Assembly (NCBI GenBank): GCA_030671945.1
Contig: DAOVHJ010000155.1
Location: forward strand, 1 to 6,467
Source of the DNA: Candidatus Heimdallarchaeota archaeon
GTDB taxonomy: Archaea; Asgardarchaeota; Heimdallarchaeia; JABLTI01
Length of the DNA stretch: 6,467 nucleotides
Reading direction: 5' to 3'
The notes under the pieces were generated by a model. The model did no database searches, was not told the DNA's origin, and saw nothing but the letters and a program-made list of their open reading frames with translations. How positions within the stretch are numbered: position 1 is the first letter of the stretch; each line of letters opens with the position of its first letter. The position numbers and the translations under genes were made by a program. Below are positions 1-6,467 of the stretch, piece after piece.

Positions 1-1043
1 CCAATCATATACGTAGCATTATCAGGTGCCCAATGTCGATGGAAAGAAATGTACTGATAGAATTGAGCGGCAATATCTGTAAATGAATCTACACCAGGAG
101 GATAAGTTGATGAAAGAATATTAATTAGAATAATCACAACTCCAACTAATCCGGCAAGAAACATTCCTCCACCAATAAGGAAAGTATTTCTTGAGAAATT
201 CTTTTTGATTTTCTCTTTAGGTTGGGAAATAATAATTCCAAAAATGCTTCCCATGAAGGATACAGCAAGATAAGGGAAAATAGGCTCCATAGGAGCAGCT
301 AAGGCTGAAATAAAGGGAGTCCGTAAGATATGCCAAAAACTCTCATAGCCAATCCAAGGAGTATAAAACTGATGACCATTCGGATACGACCCCCAAGGAT
401 AACCGGGACCAATTAATGCAACTAAATCCCAAACGGGTTGGGTTAATCCTATGACAACCAGAATAAGAACGAAATAAGAAATGATCAGTCGTCTAGTATT
501 TTTCCATTGCCCCTTCAGCGATAATATGCCATGAACAATTCCATTGAGAATTAAACACCAGGCTATTGTATGCACTGTTTCGAAAACATTCCATCTCCAA
601 AGCATATTTGTCCATGGTGTTGCAGCAGGATTGTTTAGATTGTGGAAAAATTCTCCAACAGTTCCATGGTATCCTGTTAATGCTTCACTTAACATTGCAA
701 ATCCCAGTAAAAGAATGCCACCGAAGATTTGCTTCAACACGATGCTTCTCACAGATTTTCCTTTTCCAAGGTCTCTTTGCATACTGATCATGTTACTAAC
801 TGAAGAGATTAGAAGGAATAATCCTGCTAACCCGCCAAAAAATGGCAGTAAAACTAGTGCTAAAATATTGATTAGAGGATAATCATTGAGATTATCTAAT
901 AAGTATTGTATATTGAGCGTATCACCTATAATATGAAGAACAAGCATTGCTACAATTGCAACACCTCGCACAAAATCAATACTTGCGAATCTTCTTGATA
1001 CACGCTTACCTGTTGAATCAATGGAAATTTTTGTTTCTGACAT
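1..1043 (-). CDS. HGSNAT/DUF1624-type polytopic membrane acyltransferase-like protein (C-terminus outside window)
   Basis: Reading from the ATG at 1043-1041, 347 codons stay open to the left edge, so the C-terminus is missing. After a polar tail of about 17 residues comes RFASIDFVRGVAI (residues 18-30), the N-terminal hallmark of the heparan-alpha-glucosaminide N-acetyltransferase catalytic domain family (DUF1624, related to DUF418/OpgC membrane acyltransferases). Hydrophobic segments lie near residues 24-40, 58-82, 104-122, 155-175, 187-211, 245-272 and 288-311, so at least seven membrane helices are likely. A PFF...AG.F segment (67-75) resembles the family's second helix, and FETVHTIAW (154-162) sits at the start of the fourth. 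Family members move acyl groups across or at the membrane onto sugars; the substrate here is unknown. The HxxW-type active-site motif that I recall between helices 1 and 2 of the human enzyme is not visible. The start is preceded by only a weak purine-rich site (AGTGGG) and lies opposite the divergent ABC operon. Fold class is fairly sure; activity is not. Confidence 0.72.
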   Translation of the reverse strand, partial: MSETKISIDSTGKRVSRRFASIDFVRGVAIVAMLVLHIIGDTLNIQYLLDNLNDYPLINILALVLLPFFGGLAGLFLLISSVSNMISMQRDLGKGKSVRSIVLKQIFGGILLLGFAMLSEALTGYHGTVGEFFHNLNNPAATPWTNMLWRWNVFETVHTIAWCLILNGIVHGILSLKGQWKNTRRLIISYFVLILVVIGLTQPVWDLVALIGPGYPWGSYPNGHQFYTPWIGYESFWHILRTPFISALAAPMEPIFPYLAVSFMGSIFGIIISQPKEKIKKNFSRNTFLIGGGMFLAGLVGVVIILINILSSTYPPGVDSFTDIAAQFYQYISFHRHWAPDNATYMI

Positions 1044-1105
1044 GATAAGCCCACTCGTGTATGTATAGAACCTTGTTTTGGTAAGTATTATTCCTTAAAT
1101 ATGTT
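1044..1105. promoter_or_regulatory. Divergent intergenic promoter region with TATA-like elements
   Basis: These 62 bp must carry the start signals for both the minus-strand acyltransferase-like gene and the plus-strand ABC operon. An archaeal TATA-like core, TTAAATAT, lies at 1095-1102; read on the minus strand it is ATATTTAA. For the minus gene it would place a transcript start around 1070 with a leader of roughly 25-30 nt, which fits. For the plus gene it would place the start near 1124, inside the annotated coding region. A second AT-rich element, TATGTATAG at 1060-1068, would suit the plus gene better, giving a short leader before 1106. Neither has a clear purine-rich BRE, and no Shine-Dalgarno site precedes either start. 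Assignment is by position and composition only. Confidence 0.35.
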
Positions 1106-4078
1106 ATGCGGCAAAAGATAGAGTTTTACTTCACACAAGTTTTGCTATTCTTAGATTTTCATAAAATCTTTTTAAGGAGAAAGGTCACATCAAAACGGTT
1201 ACAAAAAACCGAAAGGGATGATGGCACTTTGGAAGATGAAACAATCAATGATAAGATAGAGCTTTCGAAAAAAGAATTATTTAGAATTTTCTTGAAAACA
1301 GGGAGAAAAAGAGTTGGTTTTTCAATAGCTTCTGGTATAATTGTTTTCCTTGCCATCACAAGTTTGTGTATGGTTATTTACAGCCACCGTTTCACAGTTT
1401 TTCAAGAGTACCAAACTGATAATATTGATTGGTACAATGATGGATACATTAGCGCCTCTACCAATCTTAACAGAAATATGGATGTAAATTTCACAAATAA
1501 CTTGATAGCAAATTTTACAAACAGTTTTAAAAATACCACAGAACATCTCATCCCAAATTTGAAAATTACCAATACCACCTCAGCTTTAAGTGCTCAGCAA
1601 TTTCGAGCTACCGGTAATCCGGTTGACCCATGGTATTATTTTGAATTTATGGCTCCGGATAATAGAACTTATGAAGCATTATCAAGATGTCTTGTTGCAG
1701 GGAGAATGCCTCTCAACTCTTCTGAGTTAATTTACTATCAAAATGAGATATTCAATTATCCTGTAAATAGTACTCTCATCTTAAATGATTATCAGAGTGA
1801 ATCTGCTCCTGAGCAGACATTTACTATTGTTGGTGTTGTCGAGGATGTCTCTGAAACATTTCAGAATGAATACATTTCCCAAGATCTCTTTGACTGGTCT
1901 TTTGACAGTCATTTATTATACAATTATTATCGTTTAGCAGTTTTCTTCACGAATTATACTAATCTCCAGTCCAGAATGAACAATTTAGATTACTATTTTG
2001 GTACTGTATCGTATTTGGTAGATTACCAGTACGATTGTTCTGCTTTGCAAATAAATAAATTAAGGCAATATATTGAGGCGTATCCTGCAGATGCATACCA
2101 CATTAAGTCAGATGTCACTTTGAGTTATGTGCTTCATGCACCTGATCTGAAACGTTTCTTAATTCATTTCAGTAATTTCTGGATAGAACAATACTCCAAA
2201 ATTATTGGAATAAATGCTCCATTACTATTTATTATCGGACTTATTAGTGTTGTAACTCTGAATATTGGTTCGAAAGATTTATCAACAACATTTAGAAGAA
2301 TGAAATTGTATGGATTGAATTATCGAATTATTCGTCAGATGATTTTCTTAGAGAATCTAATTTTTACGTTTGTCAGTTTTGTTGGGGGAACACTTATTGG
2401 GTATCTTATTAGTTTTCTATTTACTTATCAAACGCCTGATCAACCGTTTAATTTCTATCAGAATTCGCTTCAAGAACCCTTACTTCTAATAGCATTATCC
2501 TCATTTATCATAGGATTCTTCACTCTGAGTTTCTATCTTCAAAATGCGATAGCTAAGAAAACAGTAGGTGATAGCCACCAAGAATATCAGAAGAAGAGAA
2601 GAAGAATTCGAAATATGTTTTCTACAAATGAATTTCGGTTATTTGTAGTCACTCTGTTGTTTACTTTAGTTACAGTTATTCTCTATGTACTTTATACTTA
2701 CGTTGGACCGAATGTTCCAATGCTATCTAGTTTCTCTTATCTTACGTTCTTCTGGTTTATGATTACATGTAGCATAGCATTCATGCTTACATTCCTTTTC
2801 CTAATTGTTGCTAGGATAATTACCTTGCTCTGGACATTACTAAGCAATCGTTTATGGCGTAATCGCTTGAACATTTTTTCATTATCAATAAAACACTTGT
2901 CTGATAACCGAGGGATTTATCAAACGACCATTTTGGCAGCGTTAATATTTGGACTAGTAATAATACCTGGATTGGCTATGGAGAGCTCCATTCCAGCACA
3001 TATACAAAATGAAGCAAAACTCTCTATGGGAAATACCAATTTGATTGTAACTAATTGGTTTGATGAACATGATACAATTTTACCGGTAATTGATAATATC
3101 TCAGGTGTGAAAAACGCCACAGAAGTAAGAGCCTATACAATTATCAATGACAATCAAGGAAGCAGGTATCCCAGACCATTTCATATTAATGTGCTGGGAA
3201 TCGAGGAACCAACTGAATTCATAGAAACGATAGATTTTGATCTGTTTGATGAATCAGTATCTACAGACGACCTTTCATTGTTGAATAACCTATCATTTGC
3301 ATTATTTGACTCCGAAATTGCTAAGAAATACAATATTGATCCAGGAGAGATATTTAGAACTACATATTACACACGATATGTTTATGAGTTTACTAGTTTG
3401 GGATCATTTGATTTCTTCCCCTTATCACCTCTACCAAAGAAACAAATTTTCCACAATGATGACGTTCTCTCCATTGTTACAAGTCTTGCAACAGCGAAAG
3501 AACTTACCTATTCTTTAGATTTCTCGACAGACGTATATGGAAAATCAATTTTACTAATAAATGTAGACAATCAGAGTTCTGTACAATATGTCAAAACTCA
3601 ATTAGAGAATATGACTCTTGACACAATGATTATGGAAGATTATTATAACGAATATTATTCCAAAATTGAATTATTCCCTAAAAATAATCTATTCTTCTTT
3701 TCTTTCATATCAGCATTCACTTTACTCTTCATAGGATACTTTACAGGAATGAAGATATTCAATGATAGAATTAGAATAATAGAATCATTTTACCGCATTG
3801 GAGCTGAAAGAGGAAGAATACTAGGATTATTTACGATGGAACTTTTCTTTGTAAACATTCTCCCAATAACCATTGCTATGCTTTCTTCGATACCGTTTGT
3901 TAGGTTTTTAGCGGTTTATTATTTGAGTGTCCAAGAATATTATATCCCATTTACACTCGGTTTACCTACTTGGCTATTTATCGTAATAATACTAGGTGGA
4001 ATAGTACTATCATCAATAGGCTGGTTCTTAGCGATCATACCTGCGCTTTATAGATACAGACCAGTAAAACAGGAGTAG
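1106..4078 (+). CDS. ABC transporter permease with two FtsX/MacB-type halves
   Basis: This 990-residue protein is the membrane part of a type VII ABC transporter. Hydrophobic helices are seen near residues 72-92, 371-388, 412-440, 457-479, 512-534, 544-577, 604-626, 861-881, 908-935 and 951-980. The pattern is helix, large outer domain (about 93-370), three helices; then a basic cytoplasmic linker with KKRRRIR (about 496-502) and two extra helices; then helix, second outer domain (about 627-860), three helices. This is the duplicated FtsX (PF02687-like) architecture, as in YbbP-type 10-helix permeases. FTIVGVVEDVS (about 239-249) resembles the MacB periplasmic core domain, and segments such as FRRMKLYGLNYRIIRQM (about 396-412) and ESFYRIGAERGRILGL (about 892-907) are the cytoplasmic elements typical of FtsX domains contacting ATPases. 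Thirteen Asn-X-Ser/Thr sequons all fall in the two outer domains. The ATPase gene follows after 5 bp. The ATG at 1106 is the only ATG before helix 1; the 71-residue leader before that helix is long for the family, so a later non-ATG start (for example TTG at 1229) is possible. The substrate is unknown. Confidence 0.9.
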   Translation: MRQKIEFYFTQVLLFLDFHKIFLRRKVTSKRLQKTERDDGTLEDETINDKIELSKKELFRIFLKTGRKRVGFSIASGIIVFLAITSLCMVIYSHRFTVFQEYQTDNIDWYNDGYISASTNLNRNMDVNFTNNLIANFTNSFKNTTEHLIPNLKITNTTSALSAQQFRATGNPVDPWYYFEFMAPDNRTYEALSRCLVAGRMPLNSSELIYYQNEIFNYPVNSTLILNDYQSESAPEQTFTIVGVVEDVSETFQNEYISQDLFDWSFDSHLLYNYYRLAVFFTNYTNLQSRMNNLDYYFGTVSYLVDYQYDCSALQINKLRQYIEAYPADAYHIKSDVTLSYVLHAPDLKRFLIHFSNFWIEQYSKIIGINAPLLFIIGLISVVTLNIGSKDLSTTFRRMKLYGLNYRIIRQMIFLENLIFTFVSFVGGTLIGYLISFLFTYQTPDQPFNFYQNSLQEPLLLIALSSFIIGFFTLSFYLQNAIAKKTVGDSHQEYQKKRRRIRNMFSTNEFRLFVVTLLFTLVTVILYVLYTYVGPNVPMLSSFSYLTFFWFMITCSIAFMLTFLFLIVARIITLLWTLLSNRLWRNRLNIFSLSIKHLSDNRGIYQTTILAALIFGLVIIPGLAMESSIPAHIQNEAKLSMGNTNLIVTNWFDEHDTILPVIDNISGVKNATEVRAYTIINDNQGSRYPRPFHINVLGIEEPTEFIETIDFDLFDESVSTDDLSLLNNLSFALFDSEIAKKYNIDPGEIFRTTYYTRYVYEFTSLGSFDFFPLSPLPKKQIFHNDDVLSIVTSLATAKELTYSLDFSTDVYGKSILLINVDNQSSVQYVKTQLENMTLDTMIMEDYYNEYYSKIELFPKNNLFFFSFISAFTLLFIGYFTGMKIFNDRIRIIESFYRIGAERGRILGLFTMELFFVNILPITIAMLSSIPFVRFLAVYYLSVQEYYIPFTLGLPTWLFIVIILGGIVLSSIGWFLAIIPALYRYRPVKQE
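4072..4075 (+). promoter_or_regulatory. Shine-Dalgarno site for the ATPase gene
   Basis: GGAG lies in the last codons of the permease gene, 8 nt before the ATG at 4084, at the spacing expected of a ribosome binding site. It supports the ATG at 4084 over the ATG at 4079, which runs into a stop after two codons. Because it overlaps the permease coding end and stop, the two genes are most likely translated from one message with coupled or re-initiating ribosomes. Confidence 0.7.
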
Positions 4079-4083
4079 ATGAA

Positions 4084-5742
4084 ATGATTGACTGTGAAGA
4101 TGTAATAAAAATTTATTCAGATCCGGAAACAAAAACCAGAATTGCAGCACTAAGAGGTATTGATTTAAAAATCAATAAAGGTGAAATTGTTTCCATAGTT
4201 GGTCCAAGTGGTTCTGGGAAATCTACTCTGATAAAGATACTAGCAGGGATAGAAGCGATTTCAAGTGGGGAAGCAAGAGTAGGAGAATTTGAACTCGAAA
4301 AAATGACTTTAAAAGACCTACTAAATTACAGACTAAAATCTGTAGGGTTAGTACACCAATTCCCAGAAAGAACACTCTTTCTTACCGGTTCAGTTTGGGA
4401 CAATATGACTTTCTCCTCAAGTCTATCCTCTAAAAACTTGACACAAAACAAGCAAGAAAACAATGAAATACTAAAAACACTAGGAATCGATCATCTCAGA
4501 AATAGACGAGTGAGTTTGTTATCAGGAGGAGAAATGATAAGAACTGCTATAGCATGTATGCTGGCTAAGAAAGCTAAATTACTTTTATGTGACGAGCCAA
4601 CTGGTCAATTAGACAGTGTGAACACTGAGATTGTTAAAAATACACTTCGACAAATTTCTCGAGAGTATGACACCACTATACTTGTCGTTACCCATGATCC
4701 AAGATTTTTAACAGGTGTAGATAGAACTTGTGAAATCTATAGTGGAAGAGTAAGCTCACTCTATAATGCAGAAGAAAGTGCTCTTGCAAGTACAGATGAA
4801 TTCCCACTAGAATTTATTGGACAATTAGATTCCTCTCAAAATGTTAGAGTCCCTCGAGAGGTCTACAGTTTATTACAATTAAACACGAAAGTAAAGTTCT
4901 CTATTTCAAAGGATTCTGTTGTTGAAATAAAACATCCAGAAGGATTAATACCGAAAAAACCTGAATTAAAAGAATTAAGAAAACAAAAGAAGCTCAAAAT
5001 AGAAGATTTGCCGAAGGACTATTTTGCTAGCAAAGATGTAATCATCAAAGCTACTGACATCTCAAAAATATATACTTACAAATCACTTGAAATCCCCGCA
5101 GTGACAAATGTTGATATGCAAATTTACAGTGGTGAGTTGGTGTTCATTATTGGTCCATCTGGTTCAGGAAAGACTACTCTTATAAAAGTAGTAACTGGCA
5201 TGGAACCAAGCAGTAGTGGAGAAATCCAGGTCCTTGGTGAAGAGTTACACAAACTAAATGATGCTCATAGAGCGAAGTTCCGAAGGAAAAATCTAGGTAT
5301 TGTTTCACAACTTGGAGATTTGCATCCAAACATTACTGTCAGAAAGAACCTTTTCTTAAAGAAATTACTATCCGGTGATTTTGTATTCCTGAAAAAGTAT
5401 CCTCAAACTGAAATTGACGACATTCTAGAAATGTTCCAAATTACTCATAGACAAGAATCATATCCATTAGAGATTTCTGGTGGGGAATTGCAAAGAGCAT
5501 CCTTAGCAATAGCAAAATATGGCGAACCTAGAATACTACTTTTAGATGAACCAACTGCAAACATGGATGGGGAACTAGCAGAAAACGTTATGGAACAATT
5601 ATACCAAATACATCAACAGCTTGGATCTACTTTAATAATAACTACTCATGACATCAATCTAGTCCGAGATGGAACTCGAGTAATTGAGCTAAAAGATGGA
5701 AAAATCAGTAGAGATGGAATTGCTACCTCTGTAAAAGAATAA
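4084..5742 (+). CDS. Double-domain ABC ATPase, LolD/MacB-type, with AbrB-like inter-domain segment
   Basis: This cytoplasmic 552-residue protein contains two complete nucleotide-binding domains that would power the permease encoded 5 bp upstream. Domain 1 (about 1-232): A-loop Y11, Walker A GPSGSGKST at 40-48, Q-loop Q92, signature LLSGGE at 145-150, Walker B LLLCDE at 166-171 with catalytic E171, D-loop QLD at 175-177, switch H204. Domain 2 (about 318-545): A-loop Y330, Walker A GPSGSGKTT at 357-365, Q-loop Q409, signature ISGGELQR at 464-471, Walker B ILLLDE at 484-489 with E489, D-loop NMD at 493-495, switch H522. All catalytic residues are present in both halves, so both ATP sites could hydrolyse. 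The motif style matches the MacB/LolD subfamily, usually about 220-250 residues and homodimeric; here the dimer is fused in one chain. The roughly 85-residue linker (about 233-317) contains an AbrB-like segment (243-284) followed by a Lys/Glu-rich stretch. The start is set by GGAG 8 nt upstream. Transport substrate and direction are inferred only from the family (export or substrate extraction from the membrane). Confidence 0.95.
   Translation: MIDCEDVIKIYSDPETKTRIAALRGIDLKINKGEIVSIVGPSGSGKSTLIKILAGIEAISSGEARVGEFELEKMTLKDLLNYRLKSVGLVHQFPERTLFLTGSVWDNMTFSSSLSSKNLTQNKQENNEILKTLGIDHLRNRRVSLLSGGEMIRTAIACMLAKKAKLLLCDEPTGQLDSVNTEIVKNTLRQISREYDTTILVVTHDPRFLTGVDRTCEIYSGRVSSLYNAEESALASTDEFPLEFIGQLDSSQNVRVPREVYSLLQLNTKVKFSISKDSVVEIKHPEGLIPKKPELKELRKQKKLKIEDLPKDYFASKDVIIKATDISKIYTYKSLEIPAVTNVDMQIYSGELVFIIGPSGSGKTTLIKVVTGMEPSSSGEIQVLGEELHKLNDAHRAKFRRKNLGIVSQLGDLHPNITVRKNLFLKKLLSGDFVFLKKYPQTEIDDILEMFQITHRQESYPLEISGGELQRASLAIAKYGEPRILLLDEPTANMDGELAENVMEQLYQIHQQLGSTLIITTHDINLVRDGTRVIELKDGKISRDGIATSVKE
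4810..4935 (+). other. AbrB/SpoVT-like swapped-hairpin segment within the ATPase
   Basis: Residues 243-284 of the ATPase read as LDSSQNVRVPREVYSLLQL followed by a beta-rich KVKFSISKDSVVEIK stretch. The order (D-S-x-x-x-V-R-V-P-R-E-V, short helix with L-x-L, two alternating strands) matches the AbrB/SpoVT half-unit consensus, in which a strand ends in (I/V)P, a helix follows, and two strands close the hairpin. The usual Gly after the helix is replaced (L-N-T-K). In free proteins this fold dimerises and binds DNA. Inside an ABC ATPase a structural or dimerising role between the two nucleotide-binding domains is more likely. This is pattern matching by eye. Confidence 0.5.
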
Positions 5743-5793
5743 CTAAAAAGTAAAGAAAATAGAAGGAAGAAATTAGCTCTGGAAAGAGCTAAT
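5743..5793 (-). terminator. Hairpin followed by T-rich tract, terminator for the minus-strand membrane gene
   Basis: ATTAGCTC at 5772-5779 and GAGCTAAT at 5786-5793 form a perfect 8-bp stem with a 6-nt loop. Read on the minus strand, the stem lies just 7 nt after the stop codon of the downstream gene and is followed by a strongly pyrimidine, T-rich run (complement of 5743-5771, including TTTTT near its end). This fits termination of the minus-strand transcript, since T-rich tracts suffice for archaeal termination. On the plus strand the stem is followed by no T run, so the ABC operon may end by another signal or read into the antisense of the next gene. Confidence 0.55.
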
Positions 5794-5800
5794 ATTCTGT

Positions 5801-6467
5801 CTAAGTTAGAAGTCCGATAAGAGGAGGTATTAATAGTCCTGCTATTGCGAGTATTAATGCAACAAACAATAATGCCATTGGCCATTTCTTGGTTTTAGTT
5901 ATTAGATATTTATCATCTTCAAGGATTTTTGCCTTTACTGGTGAAAATTCTTTTGAACTCTCTTTATCGCTTATTCGATTAGCCATTGCAGTAGCAAAAA
6001 TAGTAGTAATAGTGATTGCAGTTATTCCAAAATTATAATAACTTACAACACTTTCCAAAGATGCAAGATCAATAGTATAATTACTTAGTCGTTGTTGTAT
6101 AACATAGAGTTCAGTCCTAAACAAAGGAACCCATACATCCAATTCTTTCACGTAGGGCCTATCTTCAACTAAGGAAGAAGACCATAATTTAGCAGCAAGA
6201 CCAGAAGCGTTTTCAAATCGGTTTTCATCTAAGAAATCTTCAATTGTAAATAATTCTGCTAGTGAATAATTAGAGTTATAATTATCAAATGTTACTTTTG
6301 ATATTGAGTAATTAAAACCATCAAAACTTACGTTAGCTAGAAAACAATCATCTACACTTGCATCTCTTATGAAGTGTTTAATTAATTTTCCAATATTTGA
6401 TCTCATAACCAATTGTCTATGAGAATTTACAGCATTTGCTATAGGTCCATAAAACACGTTTCTTTCA
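5801..6467 (-). CDS. Unrecognised membrane protein with outer domain and C-terminal two-helix hairpin (N-terminus outside window)
   Basis: The frame is open from the right edge to the TAG at 5803-5801. A GTG at 6457-6455 could serve as a start, but the frame continues upstream without a stop and has no Shine-Dalgarno site there, so the gene is probably truncated by the window. I do not recognise the family. Counting from that GTG, residues 1-135 are polar and mixed, with five Asn-X-Ser/Thr sequons (42, 49, 63, 83, 126). A helix follows near 141-159, then a charged loop (160-191, rich in Lys, Asp and Glu), then a helix near 193-217 that ends the protein. Sequon placement and the Lys-rich loop suggest the N-terminal part is outside and the loop is inside the cell. 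It is convergent with the ABC operon, 58 bp away, so it is not in that operon. Base composition looks like that of its neighbours. No enzymatic motif is visible. Confidence 0.7.
   Translation of the reverse strand, partial: ERNVFYGPIANAVNSHRQLVMRSNIGKLIKHFIRDASVDDCFLANVSFDGFNYSISKVTFDNYNSNYSLAELFTIEDFLDENRFENASGLAAKLWSSSLVEDRPYVKELDVWVPLFRTELYVIQQRLSNYTIDLASLESVVSYYNFGITAITITTIFATAMANRISDKESSKEFSPVKAKILEDDKYLITKTKKWPMALLFVALILAIAGLLIPPLIGLLT

Noticed and set aside
544..882. Open plus-strand frames of 112 and 73 residues
   Set aside because: They lie wholly antisense to the acyltransferase-like gene, whose frame has a clear family motif and helices. Their own translations show no domain-like pattern or start signal.
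1159..1546. Two short minus-strand open frames
   Set aside because: Antisense to the well-supported permease, with no start signal. They are by-products of its AT-rich coding sequence.
3297..3518. Plus-strand 73-residue frame within the second outer domain
   Set aside because: It is an alternative frame inside the permease. The permease frame continues unbroken, so there is no sign of a frameshift or nested gene.
5674..5681. Palindrome ACTCGAGT inside the ATPase gene
   Set aside because: An isolated 8-bp palindrome within coding sequence is expected by chance and shows no second copy arranged as an operator.
5646..5885. Minus-strand 79-residue frame bridging the convergent gap
   Set aside because: It overlaps both the ATPase end and the minus-strand membrane gene and spans the terminator hairpin. 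It has no ribosome site and no recognisable sequence.
1..6467. Search for tRNA, rRNA, CRISPR arrays, insertion sequences and toxin-antitoxin pairs
   Set aside because: No cloverleaf, repeat-spacer pattern, terminal inverted repeats or transposase motifs were seen. The AbrB-like segment lies inside the ATPase frame and is not a free antitoxin gene.

Overview
The window is AT-rich (by eye about 35% GC) and almost fully coding. It holds four protein genes and no RNA genes, insertion sequences or CRISPR repeats that I can see. The likely source is an archaeon. Evidence for this is TATA-like boxes in the short divergent promoter region, little use of Shine-Dalgarno sites except inside the operon, AGA-rich arginine codon use, and Asn-X-Ser/Thr sequons concentrated in predicted extracellular domains. 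A giant duplicated FtsX permease paired with a double-domain ATPase resembles proteins I associate with Asgard (Heimdall-type) archaea. That placement is an inference without a database search.

Layout. Positions 1-1043 (minus strand, 3' end cut by the window edge) encode a polytopic membrane protein of the HGSNAT/DUF1624 acyltransferase type. A 62-bp divergent intergenic region (1044-1105) separates it from a plus-strand two-gene operon. The operon consists of a 990-residue permease with two FtsX/MacB-type halves (1106-4078) and, 5 bp downstream, a 552-residue ATPase with two complete LolD/MacB-type nucleotide-binding domains (4084-5742). After a 58-bp convergent gap with a perfect 8-bp hairpin comes a minus-strand gene running off the right edge (5801-6467). 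It encodes an unrecognised protein with a sequon-rich outer domain and two C-terminal membrane helices.

How the genes work together. The permease and ATPase very probably form one ABC transporter of the type VII (MacB/LolCDE/FtsEX-like) mechanotransmission class. Both the usually dimeric permease and the usually dimeric ATPase are fused into single chains, so one copy of each would make a complete, built-in asymmetric machine. The substrate cannot be read from the sequence. The stretch between the two ATPase domains holds a segment that closely resembles an AbrB/SpoVT swapped-hairpin unit, which I consider the most unusual detail here. The two flanking membrane proteins are on the opposite strand and need not be functionally linked.
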